From Bacteriovorax sp. BSW11_IV (GTDB lineage Bacteria > Bdellovibrionota > Bacteriovoracia > Bacteriovoracales > Bacteriovoracaceae), in the NCBI RefSeq assembly GCF_000447755.1, contig NZ_AUNE01000004.1, positions 1 to 64,000 of the forward strand: DNA of 64,000 nt, read 5' to 3'. Made by a program: the position numbers and the translations under genes. This document shows positions 24,095 through 32,543 of the stretch, one piece after another (positions within the stretch are counted from its first letter, which is position 1; every line of letters begins with the position of its first letter). A model generated the notes under the pieces. That model ran no database searches. It was not told where the DNA came from and worked only from the letters and a program-made list of their open reading frames with translations.

Positions 24095-24775
24095 TTATTC
24101 TGTGGCAAGAAGGATTTTCTTCATCTTATCATCTTCATTTTTAGTGGCGTATTCATAGGGTCCCAGACCACTTTGATCGGATAAACTTTTGTCAGCACCA
24201 TTTCTTAAAAGGAATCTCACGATATCGTAACGACGAGCTTCTACGGCCATAATAAGTGCTGTTCTACCAGATTGATCTTGAACATTAATATCAACACCTT
24301 TTGAGAGCATATACTTTAACGTTTCCGCAGTTGCTTTTTTGGCCGATTTTAAAAAGCCTTTGTCTGTCGGAGCAAGATCGACGTGAAGATAGCGAGGGAT
24401 AGTTAGAAATGATGGGCCATTGTTTCTTTGTGGTTTTATTGAGGCCGGGCTTCTGTTGCTCGATACTGTAATTGGTCCTTTAGGAGTATTATCTGGCTCA
24501 ACCGCAGGTGCCTTGGCCACTGTCTCCATAGGTTTGGCAGCGGCTTGAGCGACGGCCTTATTTTCTTCAATGATTGATTCTAAATCTGATTTTTCAAGAG
24601 AAGAAACGGAAGTATCTTTTAATTCTTCAATTTTCTTTTCAGAAATTAAAAGTGATTCAAGTTCTTGGGCCTCTTGTGAATTGCCAAGTTGAGCAACACG
24701 ATCTTTATGCTCTTGTTCAATGGATGAGCAAGAGGCAAGTATGAAGATTAATGTTAAGATTAGTGTTTGTTTCAC
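24095..24775 (-). CDS. Ankyrin-repeat lipoprotein
   Basis: The signal peptide ends in lipobox LASC, so the protein is lipid-anchored. After a low-complexity Glu/Ala/Pro stretch come two ankyrin repeats near the C-terminus (DVNVQDQSGRTALIMAVEARR, then YDIVRFLLRNGADKSLSDQSG), protein-binding modules. I choose GTG 24775 as the start: it has GAGGG eight bases upstream, while the ATG seven codons earlier lies inside the loop of a hairpin. It follows mltG on the same strand. The partner of the ankyrin domain is unknown. Confidence 0.75.
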   Translation of the reverse strand: MKQTLILTLIFILASCSSIEQEHKDRVAQLGNSQEAQELESLLISEKKIEELKDTSVSSLEKSDLESIIEENKAVAQAAAKPMETVAKAPAVEPDNTPKGPITVSSNRSPASIKPQRNNGPSFLTIPRYLHVDLAPTDKGFLKSAKKATAETLKYMLSKGVDINVQDQSGRTALIMAVEARRYDIVRFLLRNGADKSLSDQSGLGPYEYATKNEDDKMKKILLATE

Positions 24776-24779
24776 GAAT

Positions 24780-24822
24780 AAAACCCTCGTTTCCATTATT
24801 TTATCGGAAGTCCGAGGGTTTT
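24780..24822 (-). terminator. Terminator of mltG whose 3' arm is the SD of the next gene
   Basis: AAAACCCTCG and CGAGGGTTTT are perfect 10-bp complements around a 23-nt loop. On the minus strand the 3' arm supplies GAGGG, followed by the U-rich TTTTATTC and the GTG start at 24775. It looks like an intrinsic terminator downstream of mltG that also contains the ribosome-binding site of the ankyrin lipoprotein. Confidence 0.6.
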
Positions 24823-24852
24823 ACTTAAGTATTTTGTTTATGATTAATGAAA

Positions 24853-25887
24853 TTAGTTGTTTAGATCACGCCAAGAGCGGCCTTCACGATTTTGTCTCAT
24901 TTTTTGCCAAGTATTTACGGCCTTAGCATGGTCTTTATAAGTTTTTGAGAAAATGTGAGTTCCATCATTCTTACTTACAAAATAAAGATAAGAGTGCTGC
25001 TCAGGATTGAGAACAGCATTTATAGATTCAATTCCTGGATTTGAAATGGGACCAGCAGGTAGGGCCGGAATTTTATAAGTATTGTAAGGAGTTAATTCAA
25101 GAAGGTCTCTTTTTCTAAGATTCCCATTAAAGTTCTCATAGATACCATAAATTGTTGTGGGGTCTGATTGTAATCTCATTTTCTTTTTCAGACGATTTAA
25201 GAACACTCCAGCAATGATAGGTCTTTCAAATGCAGCTCCAGTTTCTTTTTCAACCAGAGAAGCAAGGGTAATCACTTCTGATTTAGAAAGTGATGATTTA
25301 GAAAAATCAATTTCAGAAATTTTCTTATTAAACTCAGAGACCATAGATTGAATAACTAATTTTGCAGGCATCTTTTCATTGAAGTGATATGTTTCAGGAT
25401 AAAGGTACCCTTCTACTCTTTGTCCTTCAATTCCAAGAGACTTTGCAAATTCTTCATCTTTAGCAAGTGTGATAAACTCATTTGCTGATTCGATGACACC
25501 TTTTTCTTCTAATAATTTTGCAATTTCAAAAAGGTTTTTTCCTTCTGGAATAGTGATTTGAGTTGCGATTGCTTTACCATTAACAAGAGTATCAAATACA
25601 TCAAGCATATTTGAATCGCTCTTAATCATAAAACGTCCGGCCTTAAATTTTGTCATAAGGTCGTTGATTTTCGCATAACGATAGAAAAGCTTTGAACTAG
25701 AAATTAGGTCTTCTTTTTTTAATCGGTAGTTAATACTTGAGAATGCTTCTCCAGACTTAACTTCGAATACAATGTCTGGTCCACTGTATTTCCACCAATT
25801 GATTTGATCGTAAACTCTAATTCCGGCCAACAGGATGGCAAGACCGGGTGCCAAGACTAAAAGGATAAATAAATGTTTCTTACTCAT
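24853..25887 (-). CDS. mltG: Endolytic murein transglycosylase MltG
   Basis: YceG-family inner-membrane enzyme that cuts nascent glycan strands and sets their length. An N-terminal transmembrane helix (about 5-25) precedes a LysM-like part (VFEVKSGEAFSSINYRLKKE) and the catalytic domain: VEGYLYPETYHF, then LASLVEKETG with the catalytic Glu, AGVFLNRLKKKMRLQSDPTTIYG and PYNTY with LPAGPISNPG. 344 residues is typical. Confidence 0.95.
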   Translation of the reverse strand: MSKKHLFILLVLAPGLAILLAGIRVYDQINWWKYSGPDIVFEVKSGEAFSSINYRLKKEDLISSSKLFYRYAKINDLMTKFKAGRFMIKSDSNMLDVFDTLVNGKAIATQITIPEGKNLFEIAKLLEEKGVIESANEFITLAKDEEFAKSLGIEGQRVEGYLYPETYHFNEKMPAKLVIQSMVSEFNKKISEIDFSKSSLSKSEVITLASLVEKETGAAFERPIIAGVFLNRLKKKMRLQSDPTTIYGIYENFNGNLRKRDLLELTPYNTYKIPALPAGPISNPGIESINAVLNPEQHSYLYFVSKNDGTHIFSKTYKDHAKAVNTWQKMRQNREGRSWRDLNN

Positions 25888-25935
25888 AGCTTATAGAATA
25901 ATTGAGGGGCGAAATATGGGCAAGTATTTTGAGGG

Positions 25936-26502
25936 CTACTTTTCGCTCATATAACGAGAAACGCGCTGCTGAAAACGTAAAATTTTACAACGGTCCCAGT
26001 AGCCATTCTTAATTGCATAAGGAAGATCAGAGTTCATCATGGCCAGAACTTCTAGGTTTGTTGCTCGGCATTCATTTGTACCTACAACAAAATGCGCACT
26101 CTCATGAATTATAATTTGAGCGACAATTTCGATAGGTTGCTTTAATGCTCTGAGACACAAGTATACATTGTTACCAATATGGCCAAAAGCATAGGCCATC
26201 GTATTCTCATCACAAAAACGCAGTTTATCGTGAGGAAGTTCAATAATCATATTGGCCTTGGCCAATCGACTGTGTAGGCGTTTAAAAATGGCATTGTCAG
26301 CAATGAAGCCTGCGGACCATGTATTTTGCTCAATGGTCTTTTTGAGAATATCCAAGGCCAGAGCTTGAGCTTCTCGTGCCCCTTGAAGATCAAGAGTTTT
26401 GGGAGCATCTTGTAAAAGCTTGAGTGCCTTCTTTTCAGACACGAAATCAACAGCGAAGCTTTGACTTGAGAGTAATAAAAAGAAGATTAGTAAAATTCTC
26501 AT
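25936..26502 (-). CDS. Secreted HExxH putative metallopeptidase
   Basis: The start at 26502 (MRILLIFFLLLSSQSFAVD) gives a clean signal peptide; a longer frame from 26619 would prepend 39 unlikely residues. The 188-residue protein has a zincin motif, HESAH (133-137) in AQIIIHESAHFVVGTNE, with Glu and Cys residues soon after that could be further ligands, plus four to five Cys overall. It is probably a small periplasmic or secreted zinc peptidase. No named family is assigned. No strong SD is present. Confidence 0.6.
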   Translation of the reverse strand: MRILLIFFLLLSSQSFAVDFVSEKKALKLLQDAPKTLDLQGAREAQALALDILKKTIEQNTWSAGFIADNAIFKRLHSRLAKANMIIELPHDKLRFCDENTMAYAFGHIGNNVYLCLRALKQPIEIVAQIIIHESAHFVVGTNECRATNLEVLAMMNSDLPYAIKNGYWDRCKILRFQQRVSRYMSEK

Positions 26503-26608
26503 CAACAAATTATATGTTAAAAAAAAAGAGTGATGAGTTTTATTGTAAAAAAGTAACGGCCTGCCAGTTTTTATACATTTTCTAAGAAATGATTTAGTGA
26601 AAAATTCA

Positions 26609-27436
26609 TTACTTACCAATTAAGAGCGAATTTAAACGGCGATAGTCTTCTCTTAAATCAACAGGTAAATGCTCTACAAGTTCATCAATATATGTTTTTT
26701 GAAGCTCCGAATTTTTCAAGCAGCTATTAATTTTCTCTATAACGGCTTTACTTGCTTTAGAGCAAAGAGCATAGGCCTTGATGGCCCCTGATTTTTCATT
26801 TTCTTCTAAATATAAATATGCAAATTGGCCTCTTTGCTCGGCCGGCAAACTTTGGATATGGTATAAAAAGCTAATGGGATACTCAAAGAAGTAATCGAAT
26901 CTTTTTTGAAGAAGCATTTTGTAGAAGCCCATTGGTGAAACAGAGTTTCTTTTTAAAACGTTCTTTCCATGATCTCTTAAAAGAGAATTTACTTCTATTC
27001 CGTAAGTTCCTTGTTCAACCATTCCACCAAGAAGTTTTTTGTCTTGAAGTAGTGATTTTAATGAAACGCGATTATTAATAGCTTTGAATCTTCCTAAATC
27101 ACTTTTTCTGACAACTATGAATGCATTCGGAATTGTAAAAACGAGCTTGGAGGCGAGACGACCTTTTTGTTCCGCTGGATCTGTTCCTAGGGCCGGAAGG
27201 CAATACATGGTCAAATTGCTATCAAGATTTTTAAAAATTCTGGGTAAGCTACTGGAGCCAAGATTTGTGTGCTTAAAGTCCTTGAGACATTTTTGAAGTT
27301 GTTTTGAAACAATGTCACCAAAGCCGCTACGATCACTTTGATAAATAGGAGCATAGTCAAAAGTCATCCATGTGACTAAGTTATCGCTGGCCTGAATATT
27401 GAAAGCAAGAATGCTTAGAATAATCTTAAGTAACAT
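26609..27436 (-). CDS. Periplasmic solute-binding-like protein
   Basis: A signal peptide (MLLKIILSILAFNIQASD) is followed by about 255 residues with the pattern of family 3 periplasmic binding proteins: VTWMTFDYAPIYQSD at the start, VFTIPNAFIVVRKSDLGRF, and a hinge around GGMVEQGTYGIEV. There is no ABC permease or ATPase gene next to it. It may therefore be an orphan binding protein or a sensor-type relative. The gene precedes the HExxH gene on the same strand. Confidence 0.65.
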   Translation of the reverse strand: MLLKIILSILAFNIQASDNLVTWMTFDYAPIYQSDRSGFGDIVSKQLQKCLKDFKHTNLGSSSLPRIFKNLDSNLTMYCLPALGTDPAEQKGRLASKLVFTIPNAFIVVRKSDLGRFKAINNRVSLKSLLQDKKLLGGMVEQGTYGIEVNSLLRDHGKNVLKRNSVSPMGFYKMLLQKRFDYFFEYPISFLYHIQSLPAEQRGQFAYLYLEENEKSGAIKAYALCSKASKAVIEKINSCLKNSELQKTYIDELVEHLPVDLREDYRRLNSLLIGK

Positions 27437-27541
27437 GGCTAAAGCATACTACCTAACAATCGAAAACCAAAATCAAAAAAGATTAATGGAATTTTGTCAT
27501 TTATAAAAGATATAACGATTTAAATACTTCTTGTTTTGCTT

Positions 27542-28006
27542 TTACGCGATTTCATTTTTGATAAAATCTTCAAGAATAATTGATGCTGCTAGCGCATCAA
27601 TTTCTCTCATATCGACTTTGAAATTGTAGCGAGGAGAGTTTTTCATACGCTCTGCTGCTTCGTAGGAAGTAAGTGTTTCATCTTGAAGATACAGTTCTAC
27701 ACCATCTAAAGTTTTTAAAAATTCTTCACTAAATTTTTTTACTTTTTCAGTCATATCGCTTTCGTTTCCGTCTGTATAAAGAGGAAGACCGAGAACGATG
27801 ACTTCTACTAACTCATCATCAATAATAGACTTTATGTCGCAGATTATTTGATCGTCGCTCTTATAAATAATCTTTCCAAAGGGCATTGGGTAGGGGTCTC
27901 TACCTGGCGTGAAAATACCTAGTCCTGTTACTTTCGTTCCATAATCAACGGCAAGAATTGTTTTGTTCAAAAACTTTGTATAATTTGGGAAATTTTCAAA
28001 ATTCAT
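27542..28006 (-). CDS. ruvX: YqgF/RuvX-type Holliday junction resolvase-like nuclease
   Basis: RNase H-fold protein of 154 residues. Signatures are ILAVDYGTKVTGLGI (first Asp), VIVLGLPLYTDGNESDMTEKVKKF (GxPxxxDG), LQDETLTSYEAAERM (Glu) and EIDALAASIILEDFI (last Asp). In E. coli YqgF is essential and processes pre-16S rRNA 5' ends; a Holliday junction role is predicted from the fold. It starts 8 bp after the upstream barrel-protein gene. Confidence 0.9.
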   Translation of the reverse strand: MNFENFPNYTKFLNKTILAVDYGTKVTGLGIFTPGRDPYPMPFGKIIYKSDDQIICDIKSIIDDELVEVIVLGLPLYTDGNESDMTEKVKKFSEEFLKTLDGVELYLQDETLTSYEAAERMKNSPRYNFKVDMREIDALAASIILEDFIKNEIA

Positions 28007-28014
28007 ATTATCTT

Positions 28015-28968
28015 CTAGTAAAAGCGCAGCCCGACACCAAGACCAATTCTAGTAGAACTTAATTCATCAGTATCTCTAGTTAAAGAGTGATTTTTAACAA
28101 ATATATTATAGCTTAGTCTAGAAGAAGAAATGTAAGTAAGTGTTCCAATCGTTTTGTAACCTTTATACCCATCTCTCCCATCACTTGAACTTGAAAGCAC
28201 ACCATAAGACCCACTTATCTTGGCGATGATATTATGCTTACCAAAATTTTTATACATACTTAGTCCACCAGTGACAAAAGTCATCGTATTGGAGACAAAT
28301 CCAAATTCTCCCACGTCTACTTTGGTAGGATCTGAAGTGCTGAACTTCTCATAATCAAGACCGTAGTAGTAATTGAATGTACGAGTTCTGCCTATTCCAA
28401 TTTCATGATAAAGTGTCGCACCAATCTCAAGAGGAACGTCAATATTTTCAGAACTAACACCCGTAACTGTAGAAGTCGTCAATTTTGATCCGTATATACT
28501 GGCCGATAAAGAATCTTTGTTAGCAAGTTGGTAGCGAACCATTAGACCTAGTGTTCCTGGTGAGTTTTGATCGAAATCGATTGTAGCACCATTGCTTAAC
28601 TTTTCTTGGAAGGCCCCTTTTGAAACAGTATAGAAGGCCAAAAGATTAAACTTTCGTGAAAAGAAGTCTGTAGGCTCGAGGGGTTGTGAGTAGTTCCATG
28701 AAATGAACGGTGACGAAGGAGGCTCTACATAAATGCGGTCACCAGTTTTTGGACCTTGCGTCTTTATGTGTTTATTCCATCTTTTAAGTTCTTCGGCATA
28801 ATCAATGGCCGGTTTGTATTTGGCGATGTAGAGGTCGTTGTATTTCTTTGCCACTTCAAGCCAAGTTGTGTCTTCTTCTATAGCGATAATTTTTGGCGTA
28901 GGTTCTATGTCGAACGCCCATGCTGACAAGTGGCACAATATACTTAGGATTAAAATTAAACTTTTCAA
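28015..28968 (-). CDS. Outer-membrane beta-barrel protein with LysM-like N-terminus
   Basis: A signal peptide (MKSLILILSILCHLSAWAF) is followed by a short LysM-like segment (ALEEDTTWLEVAKKY-type start, GDRIYVEPP end) and then about 210 residues of alternating amphipathic strands ending in an aromatic residue (GVGLRFY), the usual C-terminal barrel signal. This suggests an outer-membrane barrel tethered to peptidoglycan. The start is TTG at 28968 with AAGGGG upstream. Function is unknown. It is co-directional with ruvX. Confidence 0.65.
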   Translation of the reverse strand: MKSLILILSILCHLSAWAFDIEPTPKIIAIEEDTTWLEVAKKYNDLYIAKYKPAIDYAEELKRWNKHIKTQGPKTGDRIYVEPPSSPFISWNYSQPLEPTDFFSRKFNLLAFYTVSKGAFQEKLSNGATIDFDQNSPGTLGLMVRYQLANKDSLSASIYGSKLTTSTVTGVSSENIDVPLEIGATLYHEIGIGRTRTFNYYYGLDYEKFSTSDPTKVDVGEFGFVSNTMTFVTGGLSMYKNFGKHNIIAKISGSYGVLSSSSDGRDGYKGYKTIGTLTYISSSRLSYNIFVKNHSLTRDTDELSSTRIGLGVGLRFY

Positions 28969-28969
28969 G

Positions 28970-29019
28970 AATTCCCCTTCATGACGCTATATGAATATTT
29001 TATTTATTCTTGAGGAATT
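28970..29019 (-). promoter_or_regulatory. Possible SD-pairing hairpin upstream of the beta-barrel gene
   Basis: AATTCCTC (29019-29012 on the minus strand) can pair with GGGGAATT (28977-28970) over 8 bp with one G-U, covering the GGGG of the SD. The loop is 34 nt and the sequence simple, so this is the weakest of the set. Confidence 0.2.
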
Positions 29020-29087
29020 TCGCACATTAAGGCCAAATTTTCCCCATTTTTTTGCTCAAGTATTTGATTCTAGGACTTTCGCCTTTC

Positions 29088-29117
29088 TTGACATTTTTTA
29101 CTAAATAGCGATACTAG
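29088..29117 (+). promoter_or_regulatory. Probable rho promoter
   Basis: A consensus -35 TTGACA (29088-29093) is followed after 17-18 bp by ATACTA/TACTAG, a weak -10. Transcription from here would give a leader of about 125 nt before rho. Rho genes are commonly autoregulated in the leader, but no specific attenuator was seen. Confidence 0.4.
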
Positions 29118-29250
29118 AAATGTTCACTATTCGTGGAAATCACTCTTAAGCTTCCTTCCAAAAAAATTCAGGAAATTAGTTTTTTACATGACCGCCACGA
29201 TTCTATTTGTTTACCAAAAATAATTTACATATTACCAGGAGAAGTTGTTA

Positions 29251-30498
29251 ATGCATCTCAATGATTTAAGAGAACAGGACATTAAGGAACTCAACCAAAA
29301 AGCGGAAGAATTACAAATCGAAAACGCCAGTGGGATGAAGAGACACGAACTTATATTCGCTCTTTTGAAAACTTCGGCTAAAAATAAAGAAGACATTTTT
29401 GGAAATGGTGTTCTTGAAATCCTACCAGATGGTTTTGGTTTCCTTAGATCTCCAGGTTACAACTACCTTCCAGGTGCCGATGATATTTACGTTTCTCCGT
29501 CACAGATCAGAAGATTTGGTCTAAGAAAAGGGGACTCTGTTGAAGGTCAAATCCGCCCACCAAAAGAAGGTGAGAGATACTTCGCCCTTCTAAAAGTAAA
29601 TACAATCAACGGACAAACTCCTGAAGCACACAAAAAGACAGTTCTTTTTGATAACTTAACTCCACTTTACCCTGAAAGAAAAATCAATCTTGAATCTCAT
29701 CCAACGAACTATTCGACAAGAATGATCGATATGTTTGTTCCTCAAGGTTTTGGACAAAGATGTCTAATCGTTGCACCTCCAAAGGCAGGTAAGACAGTTC
29801 TTCTTCAAGAAGTGGCAAACTCAATCACAGCAAATCACCCAGATGCAAAACTGATTGTTCTTCTTATCGATGAGAGACCTGAAGAGGTTACAGATATGAA
29901 GAGAAACGTTCAGGCCGAAGTTGTTTCATCTACATTTGATGAGCCAGCGAGCCGTCACGTTCAAGTTGCAGAAATGGTTCTTGAAAAAGCTAAGCGTTTA
30001 ACTGAAGCTGGGGACGATGTAATTATTCTTCTAGACTCAATTACTCGTCTTGCTCGTGCATATAACACAGTTGTTCCACCGTCTGGTAAAATCCTTTCGG
30101 GTGGGGTTGACTCAAATGCTCTACACAGACCAAAAAGATTCTTTGGTGCTGCTAGAAATATTGAAAATGGTGGATCTCTTACAATTATCGCTACGGCGCT
30201 TATTGATACAGGTTCAAGAATGGATGAGGTTATCTTTGAAGAATTCAAAGGTACAGGTAACTCTGAAATTCAACTTGATAGAAAACTTCTAGAGAAGAGA
30301 ATTTTCCCAGCTCTAGATATTAATAAGTCTTCTACACGTAAGGAAGACCTACTTATGGATCAGCTAGACCTTCAAAGAACTTATGTTCTAAGAAAAGTTC
30401 TACATCCAATGAGTACTGTAGATGCAATGGAATTCATGCTTGCTCGTATTACGAAGTCGAAGACAAATGCAGAATTCATGGAAAGCATGAACAGCTAG
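29251..30498 (+). CDS. rho: Transcription termination factor Rho
   Basis: Hexameric RNA helicase that ends Rho-dependent transcripts. Start at ATG 29251, with AGGAG (29237-29241) upstream, rather than the TTG six bases earlier. The N-terminal Rho domain and cold-shock-like RNA-binding domain ([17 protein letters not shown]) are followed by the ATPase: Walker A PPKAGKT, Walker [17 protein letters not shown], and the Q-loop/R-loop region [11 protein letters not shown] and [21 protein letters not shown]. 415 residues is standard. First gene of a translation/cell-wall run. Confidence 0.97.
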   Translation: MHLNDLREQDIKELNQKAEELQIENASGMKRHELIFALLKTSAKNKEDIFGNGVLEILPDGFGFLRSPGYNYLPGADDIYVSPSQIRRFGLRKGDSVEGQIRPPKEGERYFALLKVNTINGQTPEAHKKTVLFDNLTPLYPERKINLESHPTNYSTRMIDMFVPQGFGQRCLIVAPPKAGKTVLLQEVANSITANHPDAKLIVLLIDERPEEVTDMKRNVQAEVVSSTFDEPASRHVQVAEMVLEKAKRLTEAGDDVIILLDSITRLARAYNTVVPPSGKILSGGVDSNALHRPKRFFGAARNIENGGSLTIIATALIDTGSRMDEVIFEEFKGTGNSEIQLDRKLLEKRIFPALDINKSSTRKEDLLMDQLDLQRTYVLRKVLHPMSTVDAMEFMLARITKSKTNAEFMESMNS

Positions 30499-30519
30499 AA
30501 CAAAAAAAAGTTTGAAATT

Positions 30520-30547
30520 AAGGGCCAACCATCATGTTGGCCCTTTT
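30520..30547 (+). terminator. Terminator between rho and prfA
   Basis: AAGGGCCAAC pairs perfectly with GTTGGCCCTT (10 bp) around CATCAT. Only four T follow, so read-through into prfA is likely. Confidence 0.7.
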
Positions 30548-30567
30548 GCGTTATAAGGAAATGAGAA

Positions 30568-31635
30568 ATGTTTCACAAATTAGATGCCGTTGTTGATCGC
30601 TACGAAGAATTAACGGAAAAACTTGCTGATCCAAGCATTTATGATCGTCAGGATGAGTTCAAGAAAATCTCTTCTGAAAGAGCAAATCTTGAGGATGTCG
30701 TTATTGCTTACAAAGAATACAAGCAAGTAATGGAAGACATCGAAGAGGCGAAAAATATTCTGAAAAATGAAAAAGACGAAGATATGCGAGAAATGGCAAA
30801 AGAAGTTCTTGCAGAAAACGAAGGAAAAGTTGAGGGAATGGAAGCTGAGATTAAGATTCTTCTTCTTCCAAGAGATCCGCTCGATGATAAAAACGTTATC
30901 GTGGAAATTCGTGCAGGTGCCGGTGGTGACGAGGCCTCTATTTTCGTTGGTGATGTTTGGAGAATGTACCAATATTACATTAAAGAAAATGGTTGGAAGC
31001 AAGAGCTTATTTCAATCTCTGAAGGTGACGAAGGGATTAAAGAAGTTATTTTCTCTGTTACAGGTGAGAAAGTTTATTCAAAATTAAAATACGAATCAGG
31101 TGTTCATAGAGTTCAGCGTGTACCAAAGACTGAAACTCAAGGACGTGTTCACACTTCTACGATTACAGTTGCTGTGATGCCAGAAGCAGATGAACTTGAT
31201 TTCAAACTTGATCTTAATGAAGTTCGTATTGACGTTTACCGCTCATCAGGTGCGGGGGGACAGTCTGTAAACACGACAGACTCAGCTGTTCGCGTAACTC
31301 ACATTCCTACAAACACAGTTGTTGCTTGTCAGGATGAAAGATCACAGCTTAAAAACAAAGATAAGGCCCTAAAGATTCTTGCTGCAAAAATTTACGATGA
31401 GATGATCCGTGAAAAACACGCAAAAGAAGCTGCTGAGAGAAAAGGACTTGTTGGAACAGGGGATCGTTCTGAGCGTATTAGAACATACAACTATCCACAA
31501 GGTCGTTTATCTGATCACAGAATCGGTCTAACTCTTTACTCTCTAGATCGCATTATTGAAGGTGATCTTGCTCCAGTTATTGATGCTCTTATTGCCCATA
31601 ACCAAGCAGAGCTACTAAAAGGACAAGACGATTGA
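30568..31635 (+). CDS. prfA: Peptide chain release factor 1
   Basis: Recognises UAA and UAG stop codons and triggers release. The anticodon-like PKT (186-188) in RVPKTETQGR identifies RF1 rather than RF2, and GAGGQ (GGQ at 230-232) is the peptidyl-transferase centre motif methylated by PrmC, encoded next. 355 residues is typical. ATG 30568 has AAGGAAATGAG before it. The TGA stop overlaps the prmC start. Confidence 0.97.
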   Translation: MFHKLDAVVDRYEELTEKLADPSIYDRQDEFKKISSERANLEDVVIAYKEYKQVMEDIEEAKNILKNEKDEDMREMAKEVLAENEGKVEGMEAEIKILLLPRDPLDDKNVIVEIRAGAGGDEASIFVGDVWRMYQYYIKENGWKQELISISEGDEGIKEVIFSVTGEKVYSKLKYESGVHRVQRVPKTETQGRVHTSTITVAVMPEADELDFKLDLNEVRIDVYRSSGAGGQSVNTTDSAVRVTHIPTNTVVACQDERSQLKNKDKALKILAAKIYDEMIREKHAKEAAERKGLVGTGDRSERIRTYNYPQGRLSDHRIGLTLYSLDRIIEGDLAPVIDALIAHNQAELLKGQDD

Positions 31636-32543
31636 TGAGTTCATTTTCTTTTGGAGAATTTGCAGAGAAGTACTTTAAAGATCACAAAGACGATCTTCAA
31701 AAGCACTATCCCGGCATTGCTCCAAGAAGATTAAAACAGGAACTCGAGCATTTTTGCTTAGAGTTTCAAATCAATATTGAAGATCTTTTTGAGAGTCGTT
31801 ATGTGCCGACTCTCAATTCTCCAATTCAGCGTTTTTTTGATCTACTTGCTAAGGGGACACCCCTCGAGTACATAAGGGAAAAGGCCTATTTTTATCGCTC
31901 TGAATTTACAGTCAACCCCGACGTTCTAATTCCAAGAAGTGAAACTGAAATTCTTGTAGAACTTGGTGTTCAAGAATTAAAAGACTGGCAAAAGAAGACA
32001 GATGAGAATTTAAGACTTTGTGATATCGGAACAGGAAGTGGCGCCATTGTGTTGTCGCTCTTACAAGAAGTCGATAGACCAATTGATGCGATCGCTACTG
32101 ATATTTCACGCAAGGCTCTAAAAGTTGCGAAGAGAAATTTCTTCAACTTAAGATATAAGATTCAAAAGAAATCATCAGTTCATTTTATTGAAACTGATAG
32201 ACTAAAAGACATAACAGAAAAGTTTCATGTGATTGTCAGCAATCCTCCTTACATTATGAAAAATAATGATAGAGAACTTGTTCACGATCAAGTTGATCTT
32301 TTTGAACCCCATGTAGCTCTGTATTTGAATGACGAAACTTATTTTTCTTGGTTTAATTCGTTATTTAAGTCAGTCTATGAAGCTCTTCTTGAAGATGGTG
32401 TATTCATCATGGAAGGGCACGAAGATCACCTCCAAAAGCTTGGGGATTTAGCGCGTGAAAATGGTCTTTCACACGTTGAAATCATTCAAGACTACACAGA
32501 GAGGGATCGCTTTTTAATTGCGAGGAAAAAATGGATAAAATGA
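31635..32543 (+). CDS. prmC: Release factor glutamine methyltransferase (PrmC/HemK)
   Basis: Methylates the Gln of the GGQ motif of release factors, using S-adenosylmethionine. The ATG at 31635 overlaps the prfA stop (TGATG), the classic prfA-prmC coupling. The N-terminal helical domain is followed by the MTase fold with DIGTGSGAIVLSL (SAM site) and VSNPPYIM (NPPY catalytic motif). VLIPRSETEILVE is also characteristic. 302 residues is slightly longer than E. coli PrmC. It overlaps murA by 13 bp. Confidence 0.95.
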   Translation: MSSFSFGEFAEKYFKDHKDDLQKHYPGIAPRRLKQELEHFCLEFQINIEDLFESRYVPTLNSPIQRFFDLLAKGTPLEYIREKAYFYRSEFTVNPDVLIPRSETEILVELGVQELKDWQKKTDENLRLCDIGTGSGAIVLSLLQEVDRPIDAIATDISRKALKVAKRNFFNLRYKIQKKSSVHFIETDRLKDITEKFHVIVSNPPYIMKNNDRELVHDQVDLFEPHVALYLNDETYFSWFNSLFKSVYEALLEDGVFIMEGHEDHLQKLGDLARENGLSHVEIIQDYTERDRFLIARKKWIK

